From Sporodiniella umbellata (taxonomy: Eukaryota > Mucoromycota > Mucoromycetes > Mucorales > Rhizopodaceae): a DNA stretch of 64,000 nt. Below, in pieces: positions 23,249-35,985 of the stretch. Where the stretch lies: the NCBI GenBank assembly GCA_025677835.1, contig JAIXMR010000025.1, positions 186,001 to 250,000 of the forward strand, read 5' to 3'. The notes below the pieces were generated by a model. It searched no databases and was not told the DNA's origin. It was given only the letters and a program-made list of their open reading frames with translations. Within the stretch, counting starts at the first letter, position 1. Every line of letters begins with the position of its first letter. The translations under genes were made by a program, and so were the position numbers.

Positions 23249-24174
23249 TTACAAATCATCATCTTCTTCGGGAAGAGGTTGGTTGGCAGCTTCTTCCATT
23301 TCGTTGTTGTATTGTTGCATCAAGTTGGCATCTACTTGAACCTCAGGAGGAGCTAAGGCAGGGGCGGCAACGAATTCCAAGTTGGGGTTACCGATCAACT
23401 TACGAGCTAACCACAAGAAAGGCTTTTCAAAGTTGTAGTTAGACTTGGCGGAAATGTCGTAGTATTGCAAGTTCTTCTTTCTGTGGAAAGTGATAGTCTT
23501 GGCCTTGACTTTACGTTCCTATGGAAATGACGCGTTTAGATGGCTCGTATTATTTTGCTTCCTTTATACAAAGCCCTTACCTTAATATCAACCTTGTTAC
23601 CGCAGAGAACGATAGGAATGTTTTCACAAACACGAACAAGATCACGGTGCCAGTTGGGAACGTTCTTGTAGGTAATTCTGGAGGTGACATCAAACATGAT
23701 GACAGCACATTGACCACCGATACTATTGGAATCGCTTTTAGATATTTCTTTTCTTGTTTTCTTTTTTCAGAACCTACTAGTAGCCATCACGAAGACCACC
23801 AAACTTTTCTTGACCGGCAGTATCCCAAGTGTTGAAGACAATAGTACCAAAGTTAGTGTGGAATTGAAGAGGATGTACTTCAACACCGAGAGTGGCTAAT
23901 GATTACGTAAAAAGAGGACATGAAGGTGAATCAAACAGTTTCGTTTCGAGTAATAAAGTTGATTATTTACCAACATATTTCTTTTCGAACTCTCCGGTTA
24001 AGTGACGCTTTACGAAAGTAGTTTTACCGGTACCACCATCACCAACTGTTTACCAAATAAAAAAATAAAACAAAATATGTGAGCAAATCATGTTTAGATG
24101 AGGTCGTAAATGTAAATTTCTAAAACTGTACCGAGGACGAGTTTAAAGGTAGGAATGTTTGCTTGATCAGCCAT
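23249..24174 (-). CDS. GSP1: GTP-binding nuclear protein Ran
   Basis: Small GTPase driving nuclear import and export and spindle functions. Exons on the minus strand: 24174-24132, 24045-23971, 23895-23778, 23722-23581, 23518-23249 (648 nt, 215 residues). G-motifs are GDGGTGKT (P-loop), [16 protein letters not shown] (switch II) and [27 protein letters not shown] is the Ran-specific G5 region. The acidic C-terminus EEDDDL is the Ran hallmark, and there is no CAAX box. Introns interrupt the P-loop region and the GYY motif. Confidence 0.97.
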
Positions 24175-25918
24175 CTATTTTAAAAATTCGTTTATTTCTG
24201 TTATCATCCATCCGTTTTTATGTTTGAATCTCAAAGTACCTTTATTTAATGAGAAAGAAAAAGGAAAGATTACACAGGGAGAGGATGTATCATAGTGGCA
24301 TTGCTCTCTGATGGGTGTCTGTCGCAAGACGCTTGCGTGGAGGGTTTGGGCTTGACGTAAGGTCTGGCCCGGCATTCCTGTCTGAGTTGAAATGCGTACA
24401 AAAAGCGTCGTACAGTACGTCATAGTCGTAGGTTGGAAAAAAAAGGTATCAAGTTCTGTAAGTCTATCTGATGAGAGCCTTTATGTTTCCGCCGGTTGCT
24501 ATGAAGGCTCTTTTCCTTTTCGGGCTTTTGAAAAAATGAAGCAAAGTACATAGCCAATCGTGTTGGGCGTGTTTAAAAAAACCGACTGGCGAGTTTTGCT
24601 GAAAGTCCAAAACACTAGAATTCTTTACAGCTTTGCATAAACGAACAAAAACGTGCTAGTTTTCTTTTTTTAATTAAAGACTAGAGTTTTTTTCTGTCTT
24701 ACTATCTGTTGAGTATCAAACAACTCTGAGTCCGCACATCAATTATTATAACACTAAAAGACCTCTTAAGGTTTTTCTATGACACGTGTATATGTATGTG
24801 TACGATCAGTTAGGAATCGAAAACCTACATCTACATATGGTCTCATTTTTTAATCACATCTAGGCTGTATTGATCTTGATGAAGAATATAGGATCCAAAC
24901 GGCAAATTCTTGAGCCTACTTTGAATTAAAAGATAGAATGAAAGCCATCTTGGTTCCATTTCGTGTTTTTATTCAAACCCACAACCTTTTATAAGAACCA
25001 AAAAAAACAACAGGCCCATTAAACGTTTGCAAACGCTTCTTGATGCAGAGTATAAACCTCGATTTATTATAGCTGTATCAAATCAAAAAGTCTATACCAG
25101 AATTGCCTTTATTCGTATGGGCCGCTTTGCTCGTTTATACTTAGAGCTCTGTTGTAGCAATAAAAACATAGTTCTACGGTCAAAGTCTTCAATATACTAG
25201 CCAAAAGGTGTATATAATCTATCAATGCAATATGCAAATCAAGGTGTACAGAGAAGTTTGGCTAGACTTTCTTTTTCACACTGTCAGGTGGCATGTACAA
25301 TTACAAGAGTAACGGTAATAAAAAACTGGTTTGTTTTCGCAGATAGTTAAAAAAAAACGCTCATATTTTTAAAGCACTTTTCTAAACATATCTTGTCTTT
25401 TGAGAGTTTTGACTCTTTAAAAGTAATAGAACCTGATTGATGAGTTTAAGTACTTGTAAGTGCTAATAGCCTAAAAAGGGGCATACGGTTTATATCTGTC
25501 GACAAATGACGTTGGAATTTTCATTGTCTTATCTTGTTTCTGAATATGCAAAACTGTACTGCTTTGACTTTGCTTAAATTTGTAATCTTTCTTGGTAAAA
25601 GGAGCACTATTTACAAGGGGGTATATTTATTAAGCACATATCGACTTTTCTTTACCACTGCTGCATCTTTGCGTAGTCATACTTAAATAAAATACAGGTA
25701 AAAAGCTTACTATTGTAGACTATGGTGATACTCAGTCTTCTGAAAAAAAAAACAAAACCCCCACTTTGATGTGGTTTGCCTTTGACTCGCAAAAATCTTT
25801 TTGGCGACAATATTTTACACTCAAAAAAAAAAAAACGAAAAAATTCTTGTGAGCAGATAATTTCACTCACTGTTGCTTTTTATACTTTTTCTTTTTTTTT
25901 TGTGAATGTTTTTATAAA
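24175..25918. other. Intergenic, 1.7 kb, no gene recognised
   Basis: Region between the divergent starts of Ran and symplekin. It includes moderate AT-rich sequence with TATA-like and TCAAAA-rich segments. Open frames here are short and have no family features. No tRNA with both A and B boxes was found by eye. Confidence 0.5.
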
Positions 25919-28900
25919 ATGGATCAAAAAGTAGCTCAATTACGCGAATTTGACCAAGAAGTATTACTACAACCCAACAGCGCTGCTTCTTTTGCCACTA
26001 AAGGTTTTCTTGAAACCCTAGTCGAAATAGTTAATGCACGATTATATAACCAAGATGATGGAAGCGATCAATTCAAAGAAGAATTGATATTGTTGAAAAG
26101 TGCAACAAGGGCTTTTACTATTGTCTTACCTTTTCTTTTTAAAACTGTGTAAGATTTTCTTTTTTTTTAAAAAAAACATGCACAAGTCTTTTTTAGATGT
26201 ACATGTATAGATAGTGTTTACGTGTTCTAATGCACGCTTTAGTTGTCAGAATGAAGCGGAAACACAGCTATGGGAGTTATCTCACTCTTTCATGCAAACC
26301 GTTCGTTTTCAGCTGTTATTGCATGTGAATTCAGGAGTCAAGATCCATGCTATAAAGTGTTTACAAGTCATTGTCTTTTTACTGACAAAGACATCACAAG
26401 TAACTTTTTTTGTTTTCTAGCTACATATATTTATAAATGCCTAATTTTTTTTTGTTTTGCGTTTATAGAAAGACCTATCGCTGTCCCTTGTTAGACCTGA
26501 TCACCGAGTACTCAGTATACAGTTATTAGAAAAAGAAGGACAAGATACGTTTGAAACACTTTTGAATCTATTGAATAGCGATATAGAATCTGTACTTACA
26601 GCCACTGTTCATTGTTTGGCGTTAATTGCCAAAAAGAGACAGCACCTGCTGAAACCAATAATAGCACGATGGATTCAATGGAAGAAGGGAAGAACAGGAA
26701 ACGACTCACCTGTTATGTTACGCAACGTAGAAAAGTCCATCAAATTGGCTTTCATATCGCTTATCAGGTAAGAAAGAAAAATACATACAAAAACGATCAG
26801 CTTCTCCAAAAGAAAATTGACCTTTCTGGATTAGAACTGAATCATTAGCAGTCTATCGTAATGAGTTGTTGCAAGGTTTTGGCGCTGTTGGAGGTAACCC
26901 AGCTATGTTCAGCAACCGAGGTCGTCCCAAAAGACAGGCACAACCCGAAGAGGAACGCCGGGTAGAGAAGAGGCCAAAACTAAACGAGCCCTATACGCCC
27001 ACTGTACCCTCCGCTTCTGCACCTAATGTTTTAGCCAACTATGATATTACCCAGCTGTCTCCATTATCTATTGTCAGCCTTTGCATGACCGTTTTGCAAA
27101 GCGTCCCTTTGGAAGTAATGACAGAAAGAGTCTCTATGGTAATACATATACATATGCATACCTAAAAGCAAAAAGTGTTTCTTATTCCATATTCTAAAAA
27201 AAAAAAGCTACCCAAAGAAGGCGTTACCCTTGCTGTAACACGACCTGGATTTGTACGGTCTACGACCCCACCCTACCCTCCTCCGCCCGATCACCCTGAA
27301 ACGATACGCCACCCATTGATCAAACGAGAACACGAAGCAATGGAAGAGATAGATTCAGAAGACGAATCTTTGGAGGCTACACCGACCATGATGATACCCA
27401 AACAAGAAAAGGTAGAGGAAAAGGTGAAGGAGGAGGAAGTAAAGCCCAAGGTAGAAGTATTAGCCAGCGTAGAAGAACGAGCAAATCAGCTGTTTAGAGC
27501 ACAGCCATATGAGTTGGTCACATCCGATAGGCCTGACATGAGTGATGAAGACCGACAAACAATGCTCAAATTCACCTTTCAGCGAATTCTTCAGTCCGAA
27601 CCTGCATTTAGCAGCAATGCATCCAACACCATTTGGTCTAACTTGATTGCCAAGCTAGTAACAAGAGGGATTAAATCAAATAATAATAATAAAGTGACGA
27701 ATGAAATTAAAGAAAGCTTGTTAAATTTTATTGTAGAAAACCTACCTTCAAGGCATGTTTATAGAAAATACGTATACATATACTTATACATACACACCCA
27801 CACATATGTATCCACACTTGTATATATATATGTGTATGTGTGTACGTGTGAGTATATGTATACATATATACATATACAGAGTCACTAATACGATCTTTAT
27901 TTTTCTAAAGAAATGAGCTGGCCACTGCTTGGTTAAACGAAGAACACGCTGCGGACGGGGACTATTTCTGCTGGTTTCATCAGTTGTTGGAAAGGGGTAT
28001 TGTAACTTTGGATGCCAAAGATAGAACGTTGAGCAAATTACTGTTGGATGCCCCAGCTTTGGATACACGCTGTGTAGAATTGGTCAAAGAAAACTTACAC
28101 AGCGTACCTGAACGCTTTGTCACGTCTATCTCTATCCTTCGAAGTCTAGTTACAAACAAGCCTTTAGTCCGATCTGATGCTTTGCAAGTCTTGCTAGATC
28201 TGTGTATTCATCCCAACGATAAGATGAGAAGAACGAGTATTGTCGCTGTCAAAAAGTGGAATGTGGACCAGCAGGATATTGACAGCCAAGTCGAAGCGTA
28301 CTCTATCAAAGTTTTGAACGAGCTTGCCAACAAACGGGAGACAGCCGTAGATGAGGATACCGATATGAGCGCAACAGAGCCCAAGGAAGAGCCAGAAGAT
28401 ACCCAGATGGATTTGACGCAAGCCGGTACCAAGGAAGAAGACAAGATGGAAGAGGACACCAAAGAGGAAATCAAAGAAGAAAAAATTAAAGAGGAATCCA
28501 AGGAAGAAGTATGGACGGAAAAAGAAGTTGTGCGCTATGCAGAGCTTTATTTTGTGCTGTGCACTAAGAAACCGAGTCTGTTGAAAGAGTGAGTTTATAA
28601 ATGACATCATCCCATTGTCCTAATTCTCTTTTAAGGTTATTTTCAGTTTACACTCAATCATCGGAAGCTGTACAAGAGTTTGTTCGAGCCCACATTGTGA
28701 ACATGATCAAGTCCATTGGGATGAAGTCACCGGACCTGATTATGTTTTTACGCGAATGCCCTGAGGGAACTGAGACATTGGTGATCAAGATACTGACCAT
28801 TTTGTGTGAATCCAGTAAGAACTAATGTTTAGTTGTTATAGTAAATTTCTAAACCCCTTTTATAGAACCACCCACACGTGATGTTATTGCCACAGTAGAA

Positions 28901-28987
28901 ACATTATCTAAGGAGCGATCTATTGACGTGACAAGTCTGGAGCCTATTTTGGCAGGTCACAGCCTAAATCATTCACTGAAGAAATAA
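25919..28987 (+). CDS. PTA1: Symplekin/Pta1, mRNA 3'-end processing scaffold
   Basis: Scaffold of the cleavage and polyadenylation factor in the nucleus. Exons: 25919-26148, 26243-26399, 26469-26767, 26835-27138, 27208-27752, 27911-28588, 28636-28814, 28866-28987 (2514 nt, 837 residues). The N-terminus is helical HEAT-like (SGVKIHAIKCLQVIVFLLTK; VEKSIKLAFISLIR), then the family's GFGAVGGNPAMFSNRG, a charged linker with many KEE repeats, and a conserved C-terminal block (LTNKPLVRSDALQVLLDLC; MIKSIGMKSPDLIMFLRECP). Fungal Pta1 is about 785 residues. Intron 5 appears to use a GC donor (GCATGT) because only that keeps the frame. The call rests on overall pattern rather than one diagnostic motif. 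Confidence 0.88.
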
Positions 28988-29183
28988 ATATAGAATGTTT
29001 TTTTTATTTTAAGGGACAATGAAAAAATAGAGGCGAAATTGGGTTTCTTTTTTATCTGTTTTTCTTTTTCCATTTTTATATTTTGTTTTATTTTTACCTT
29101 TTTTTTCCTTTTCTTTTCCCTTTTTTTAATTTTTTTCTTTCTTTTTCTCTCTTTGCTTTGTTTTTCTCTTTTTCTCTTATAAC

Positions 29184-30028
29184 ATGACCCGAGGAGTAAG
29201 CTTTTTTTTTTTTTTTTTTTTTTTGACATTTTTTCTGATGTTTTGTAAAGATCACTCGGAAAAAGCTAGTAGTTGTGGGTGATGGCGGATGTGGCAAGAC
29301 AAGCCTGTTAGTTGTATACCAAAAGAAAGCATTCCCTGAAGTAAGTAAAAAGGAGTAAAGGGTGTTTTGGAAACTAAAGAGCCACAAATCAAAAATAGAA
29401 ATATGTACCAACCGTATTTGAGAACTATATTGCCAATGTACAGTTAGAAACTGGCAGGATAGTCGAGTTGGCGCTGTGGGATACAGCAGGACAGGAGGAT
29501 TATGATCGATTACGACCCTTATCATACCCAGAAACAGATGTGATCCTTATCTGCTTTGCAATCAACTTACTCAACTCATTCAAAAACGTTCAAGACAGAG
29601 TAAGATTACCATTGCATATAGGTCAAGAACAGGCACTCATCAGATTCTTTTATGTTTACAGTGGTTACCAGAAGTCACTCATTTTTGCGAAAATGTACCA
29701 AAGATATTGGTTGGAACCAAGTTAGACTATAGACAAAATCAGGACGAAATCAAAAGGCTAGGAGCTTTGGGGCAGAGATTGATTACAGAGGATGATGTAA
29801 GAATATATAGGCCCGCCTGCCAATTTAATCTTGTTTATTTACTTTATTTATTTTTTCGGATGTTTTTATATGTAGGGGCGACAACTGGCCAGAGACATAG
29901 GAGCAAGTTACTATGAATGCAGCGCAAAGCAAAAGATAAATGTAGATTTAGTTATAGAAGCTGCAACAAGAGCTGCTGTATCAGGAAATATTAAAAAGCT
30001 CCATAAACGATTTTGTAAAATTCTATAA
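29184..30028 (+). CDS. RHO4: Rho-family small GTPase, Rho4-like
   Basis: Membrane-anchored GTPase acting on actin, septation and cell-wall synthesis in fungi. Exons: 29184-29195, 29251-29340, 29399-29599, 29662-29796, 29876-30028 (591 nt, 196 residues). [11 protein letters not shown] is the P-loop, YVPTVFENY the Rho effector loop, [20 protein letters not shown] switch [10 protein letters not shown] the NKxD-type guanine motif (TKLD as in Rho), and CSAK the G5 loop. It ends in CKIL, a geranylgeranylation-type CAAX box. The Rho insert region ([20 protein letters not shown]) confirms Rho rather than Ras. Assignment to Rho4 is by GGCGKT and [10 protein letters not shown] similarity. The first exon codes for only four residues. 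Confidence 0.9.
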
Positions 30029-30127
30029 ATTAAACACTCCAAAAAAAAAAAAAAAAAACATATCAAAAAGAAAAAGAAATGCTTCCATTTTCGCCTTCCG
30101 ATATATTTCTCTTCTTTTCCCTTACGG

Positions 30128-30935
30128 ATGGCTTCTTATTTTTATACTGAAAGCACTGACAACTATAGGGCTCTCGATTTCTACACAACCCCTGAAGCTA
30201 ACGAAAAAACACCGTTGGTTGTTTTTATTCATGGCGGGGCTTGGAGATCTGAAGACAAAGAAGATTACAAAAAACTAACTACTGAATGTCTTTCACTTAA
30301 CATCTCTGTTGTCTCAGTTAATTACAGGTTTGACCACTGCTTTGTTTATACTTAAAGAGAAGTAGTGTGACTGAGTAAAAAAGTCTAGGTTGAGCTTGAT
30401 AAAAGAAGGTGAAAGCACACCTCGCATACAGCATCCAACCCATATTAAGGACGTGGCTGCAGCTGTTCGCTTTTTAACCCAGACTCCTCCCAACAGGCAA
30501 TATGACTCGCAACAGATCTATCTGGTAGGACACTCGGCTGGTGCTCATATTGCCTTGATGCTTCTCTTGGATGACCAGTTCTGTTGCACCTCCCTTATTC
30601 GGGGTGTCATGGGCATTTCGGGCATTTATGATATTCCACTCCTACTCAGCACGTTTCCTTCCTATATTGATTTTATCAAGCAAGCTTTTGGTGCAGCTGA
30701 CTACCATCAAGCCTCGCCTATTAATCACCGACCTTCCTCTATAAAAGCCAAGATTATCATCGCACACAGTCAACAGGACTCACTGATTGACTGTCAACAA
30801 GCTTTAACCATGACAAAATATCTTCAGTCCTTGCACTTTGATACCAAATTAGATATGGATCTAAAAGGCGACCATTATGAGCTAATGAACTTTGATACAT
30901 TGAGCGTCTTACTTCAAAACCTATTAAACCATTAA
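30128..30935 (+). CDS. Alpha/beta hydrolase, kynurenine formamidase-like
   Basis: Two exons (30128-30327, 30389-30935; 747 nt, 248 residues). The oxyanion motif HGGAW and the nucleophile elbow GHSAG identify the HGG-type alpha/beta hydrolase branch. A plausible acid (QQDSLID) and base (KGDHYEL) follow in the right order. Size and motifs fit fungal arylformamidase (Bna7), which converts N-formylkynurenine to kynurenine in tryptophan breakdown, but other small esterases share them. The start is 100 bp after the Rho4 stop. Confidence 0.8.
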
Positions 30936-31086
30936 AAATCTCGCAGTCACCAGTTTTTATTCATTTCAGTTGATTCCCTTTTTTCAAAAAACTGTTATTG
31001 AATGTCCGCTCCTTTTCTTTTTTTTTTTTTTTTGGCCGCCATGTATTTTCACGTTGTCTTTTTTTTTAGAGCCAAAATAATACAAA

Positions 31087-31906
31087 ATGGCATCAAACGA
31101 GGAATTTTACGTTCGCTACTAGTAAATGTTGAACAATATTTCTTCCTTTTTTTTTTTATTTGTTTATTGTTTGCTTACTATCTTTAAAGCTCTGGACATA
31201 AAGGAAAATACGGCCACGAATTTTTGGAATTTGAATTTAGATCTGATGGTCTCTGCAGATATGCAAATAACTCCAACTATAGAAAAGACAGCCTAATCAA
31301 AAAAGAGAGTAAACAAAAAAAAAGAAAAAAGTTAAAAAAAAAAAAAAACAAAGGCTAATAAGCGCGAATTTAGTGCATGTCAGTCCTGCAGTGATTGAAG
31401 AGCTTAAAAAGATCATTCGAGACAGCAATGTTATGAAGTAAGAGACTTGGCTTTTTTTTTTTTTAGAAAAACATCAGCCTGTTCCCTATTCTCATGCATC
31501 TTTTTCTTTTATATCTTATTACAGAGAAGACGATAGAGAATGGCCAGAAAAAAACGTAGTTGGCAGTCAAGAAATCGAAGTTAGACTAGGAAATGAGCAC
31601 ATCTCTTTTGAGGTACGCCCTATCTAAAAAAAAACACGTATCTTTTTTTATAGTATACTAAACTACTGGGCACACGTAGACTGCAAAAATAACTTCGCTT
31701 GTTGAGGTAAACGACAGTAAAGATCCTGAAGGTTTACGTGCATTTTATTATCTTGTACAAGACTTAAGAGCTTTTGTATTCTCTTTGATTTCTTTGCACT
31801 TTAAGGTAAACAATCAAAAAAAAAAAAAAAAATAGACTTGAATAGTTCTAATGTATTTGTTCGCTCAATTGTATACAACTTTTAAAAGATCAAACCTATC
31901 AATTAA
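31087..31906 (+). CDS. MAGO: Mago nashi, exon junction complex core protein
   Basis: Binds Y14 in the exon junction complex deposited on spliced mRNA in the nucleus. Exons: 31087-31121, 31190-31308, 31374-31437, 31525-31612, 31680-31805, 31889-31906 (450 nt, 149 residues). The protein begins [20 protein letters not shown] and continues [20 protein letters not shown]. It contains [14 protein letters not shown] and [15 protein letters not shown], and ends in IKPIN. The last exon is only 18 nt (five codons plus stop) and was placed because it restores the family's IKPI tail. It is convergent with the Nhp10-like gene (75 bp between stops). Confidence 0.95.
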
Positions 31907-31980
31907 ATTCCTATACACACTCACAAACACACACTCGCACGTAAAGCGGATATACAAAAACAATAAAAAGTTCATTTTGT

Positions 31981-32919
31981 TTATACAAGACCCTCTAAAG
32001 GTGGCTCATGATCCTCTTCTTCATCTTGAAGTATATCTACATCGTCAAAATAGTTCTCTTCGTTTACATTCGACTTTAACTTATTTGCTTTCACAGCAGC
32101 CACGCCTTCGGCTCCTCCTCCAGCTTCCGTATAGCTTTTCATGGCGGATTCGTACTTTTCGATCTCTTTCTTGTAGATATCATAGTATTTCTATACACAA
32201 CTCTTTAAATACTTTTGGGGCCTATAAAAATCACTCCTACTCACTTGTTTTTCATCTTTTGCCAACGCTTTCCACTTTTGACCCAATAAGCGAGTGATTT
32301 CTCCCAGGTTCTCATTAGCCACTTTGTCTTTAATATTATCTCTTTCCATTCGGCAATACAAAAAGAAAACATTACCAGGTCCCTTGGGCGCATTAGGATC
32401 CCTTTTCTTTTTAACAACAGGTGTATTTTTTTTACTGCTTTTGATTTCCATCTTTCAAGAAAAACAGTGTTGAATATTAGGTATTGACTAAATTTTTCTT
32501 TTTGGCTTTGTTTATTTCTTACAAGCATAGACTCGGAGGATGTGTCAGAATCAGAGTGATCGTCCAAAGATGAGACCTTTTTCACACGCTTGATCTGTCT
32601 AAGATCTGATATTTCTTCCAATAATATACTACACAATAATAATGACATTAGGTTGTGACTAGATTCTGTTAGTGCTATTTACACTCTCTCTGTTCGAAGT
32701 CGTTTGATATGTCGACGAGCTTTAGATAGCTGGCTAGATATTTGATTGTTTTCCTACAAAAAGTAAGTATCACACCATACGCTTATTGTCGCATTTGCTA
32801 CTTCTTCTATTGCCTTCATCCTTCTTTCATGGTCTTCGTATTTAGAGTCTACTGTTTTTTTAAATATACATTTTGAGGTTGTCTCTATTATATATATTCA
32901 AAATACCTAAAGAGTCCAT
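31981..32919 (-). CDS. NHP10: HMG-box protein, Nhp10/INO80 subunit-like
   Basis: Six exons on the minus strand: 32919-32907, 32851-32781, 32753-32683, 32628-32523, 32451-32245, 32190-31981 (678 nt, 225 residues). The N-terminal part is a coiled coil (SSQLSKARRHIKRLRTER, then ILLEEISDLRQIKRVKK), then an HMG box from KKRDPNAPKGPGNVFFLYC to KYYDIYKKEIEKYESAMKSY, and an acidic tail. Coiled coil before one HMG box is the layout of yeast Nhp10 (203 residues) of the INO80 chromatin remodeller; the complex assignment is inferred. Several introns are very short (27-71 nt region), and the 27 nt gap between exons 2 and 3 should be checked. Confidence 0.8.
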
Positions 32920-35116
32920 CCTGTATATCTATGTGTATATATATATATAAATATATATATATATATCTTTAGTCTAGAAAAGAAGAGAGAAAAGAAAATT
33001 GAAAAAAAAGAAAAAGAAAATAGTTTCTTTTGCACGTTGTAATATTTAAGAGTTACTGAAATTATATCGCGATTTGAACATTGAAGTATCGTGATTTTTG
33101 AAAAGGGCCTGGCGCACCTGTAAAACAAAATGTATAGGTAGTGGCTTTATTGGCTTTATAATTCATTGGACAAATACACTCTTTTTCAGAAACATTTTGT
33201 GCATTTCCTAATTATAAATGTGTACGACCAAGAAACAATATTTTTTGTTACTCAACGGTCAATATTCAGTTTTACCATAGCCAATGTCTCATAGATGATC
33301 AAAGCAAAAAACATGTCCTGAAAATACTAGTACCAAGGAGAGTAACATAGTACCATTTTAGGTTTATAAATCAATTAAAGCAATGAGGATGTTCGTCAAA
33401 AGGTTTTATTGTCTGCCTCAAATTTTTGTATTTCCACAAGTATTAGAAATGGCTGCAATTCATTTTGTGTAGGTTGCATGGGTTCAAACCCATTCCTTAT
33501 TAAACGTGTATTCACTATAGAATCAATTAATATAGTATCAAATTTATAAATAAAATTTCGAGATGCTGTGCATTCTTTATAAAGGAAAACTTCCTCACTT
33601 CCGTTGCTTAAAAAAAAAAAAAACTGGTTTAGTACTGTAGCCCTAAGGGCTAATATCGAAGTAGGTCTGGTTGGTCGAGGGTATAGGCTACTTGCTCAGC
33701 CATTTCACTGTCTTTGCAAAGGGTGAGCAAGAAATAAAAAATGAACATTTCGAAAAAAAAGAATCTAGTGAATGCGAAATTGGCTTAAAAAAAACAGTCA
33801 GATTTCTGAAACGTATTTACGTATTACCACATTACATTCATACAGAACAAATGACAAACAACCTCTTGGTTGTTAAGATTCCAGCTTTATTTAAAGTCAA
33901 AATAATTGATAGAAACATAGGTTATAAAAAAACTTGCAACAAAAAAAAGAGAATATCCAACTCTGCTAGAATTTGAGCAATAAGATAGGAACAGCAAAAT
34001 TAACAAACGAATCGAGTAACAGGTGAGAAACGCACACCAATACAAATCAGTTACGAGGCAAAGCTGCCAGTCCTCACAGAACAGCTCTTGCCTAAAGCAC
34101 GAAGCCTATAATGAGGATAACTTGTCAAATCAAGAATTCTATAGAAAAAGAATAACTATAACATTAACAGTAAAACTGGCAAATACTGTTAAAAAAGTAG
34201 TGTGGAATAAGAAAATCACCTTAAGTAGATGAGAATAAGCACCAGTACAATATATTGAACCCATACTCAAGAACGGAATTTAACACGAAAGAATAAGACG
34301 GAAATATAACTCCCAATCTCTCTCACCTTGAAGTACGTGTCTTCCTGGTTGTAGTACATGATTTACCCTACTGGATTAATGGGCTAAAATAAGTCAGCAA
34401 TCTGGTTGACATTATGCACACAGCAAAATTCAAAGTCTTTTTTTTATTGTTTTTTCTTATTTTGGGAACAGTACGAATTAAACATACTAGGGTATGTAAA
34501 TAAACATCAAATGGGGTCAAAGCTATAAATAAAATAATTACGTACTGAGGAATTATTTTGTTGCAGCTCCAACCTTCAAATCTTGTGTTAAGAAAAAGAC
34601 AGCACGTTGTAAATGAAGATTCTTTTACCAAAACTAGAACTACATCTATCTAAACTCAGTGTCTTATTTTAAAGCAGGTTGTATGTTTTTAACTTATCGA
34701 TTTAAAAACATTCACTACTAATCATCACATAACTAGCTATACTAAGGTAATTCAGGTTTTGGGCTGTAAATCGCTTTAGTAAAAAACTACCAACCAATAT
34801 CTTCATAATCCTTGTATATGACAGTTACAGGCAGCTTCTATCTTTAAAGAGATTTTTAATGATAGCACAAGTGCATTCCTTTTGTCACTAGCATGGAAAT
34901 GCTACTCTATAAGATAGAAAGACGAAGATCTATAACAAGGAATGCTAACTAGAAACAGTAAAGTTAACAAAATAACTGCCTTTACTTATAAAAGCTGGTG
35001 TAAGCTTATTACAAGTACCTCGTATTTGTGACATTAATTTTGAATTGAATATTAAAAACAATGAAGTAGTCGTACTGTAATTAAAGTACGTGACGAAGAA
35101 GTGATTTTTATTGTTA
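32920..35116. other. Intergenic, 2.2 kb, no gene recognised
   Basis: Begins with a TA-rich microsatellite (about 32935-32970) upstream of the Nhp10-like gene. A 101-codon plus-strand frame at 33671-33976 and others lack family features or neighbouring splice structure. Near 33484 the sequence ATGGGTTCAAACCCAT resembles a tRNA T-arm but no complete cloverleaf could be drawn. Confidence 0.45.
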
Positions 35117-35985
35117 TTATTTACGTTTGCTTGTCTGACGCTTAGCTCCTGAGCCTCTAGTTGTACCTGACGACCTTCCTGTTCTTCTACTATTATTAGC
35201 TGAGGAATGATTGCGCCCAGACGGTGGCTCTGGCGTGGCTTCTGACTTTTTATTTCCTCTTCTTCTTGAGGATTTACCTGTGAAGTATGAGTGACACATT
35301 TTCAATTAACTATCTACTCTATCTAGTTTACCTTCTTCAGGCTCTGGTGTGGAAGTTACTGAATCGCCTGTAGAAGTAGGCGAAACCTCTCGCTTACTAG
35401 TCCTTGTACGCTTAGCCGGTGGTAGAGTGGGCGATGTTGGTGTTTCTTCTTCCTCTGAATGGTTATCTTGGCGATGTTCTGATATAAGTTGCTCGTAGTC
35501 TTCTAATGGTAAATTAAATTCATGCGCTTGGCCTCCTTTTGCTTCTTCATTTTCTCCATCGTGCTCATCGTCTTCTTCGGCCTATTGAAAAAGAAAAACG
35601 TAACGCGTTAGATTGATGTTTATCTATTTCATTTTCTAATACCAGCTCATCAAGAGCCTCCATGCCGTAAAACTCGTTAAGTTTTGCCCAGATTTCGTTG
35701 ATATCACAGTGCACTGGGCTGTTTTGATTGAATTGCTTTTGTATGCTTATTATTCTAAAATGTTTATGAATTCCTAAACAAAAGTAAATTTTCAGGTCTT
35801 TACAAGAAAATTTAAACCATACCAACAGGCTTACATCGAGAAATCGCATTAAATAAAGCAAGCTCCATTCTTGCATCCCACTCTTTTGTACTTTCCAAGT
35901 TTGATATCATATTTTCTGAAGCTTCCTCTTTTATTTCTGGAGTATACTGTGAATGATCATCAGCTGTCGTTGTTGAATCGCTCAT
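35117..35985 (-). CDS. EAF7: Eaf7/MRGBP-family subunit of NuA4 histone acetyltransferase
   Basis: Four exons on the minus strand: 35985-35823, 35773-35643, 35581-35332, 35277-35117 (705 nt, 234 residues). The conserved CT20 domain is at the N-terminus: WDARMELALFNAISRCKPVG, then HKHFRIISIQKQF, INEIWAKLNEFYGMEALDEL and FNLPLEDYEQLI. The C-terminus is low-complexity and basic (KSSRRRGNKKSE, RSSGTTRGSGAKRQTSKRK), likely nucleic-acid binding. In yeast and animals this subunit pairs with Eaf5/MRG15 in NuA4. Its start lies downstream of the PPR gene on the same strand. Confidence 0.9.

Noticed and set aside
28194..28610. Minus-strand frames of 97 and 138 codons within symplekin
   Set aside because: They mirror the KEE-rich charged linker of symplekin on the opposite strand.
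33470..33510. ATGGGTTCAAACCCAT as a possible tRNA T-arm, and a D-arm-like stretch near 33665
   Set aside because: No acceptor stem or anticodon arm could be paired at the right spacing; the loop is six bases instead of seven.
33671..33976. 101-codon plus-strand frame
   Set aside because: Lysine- and isoleucine-rich with no family pattern, no splice partners, and AT-rich composition like the surrounding spacer.
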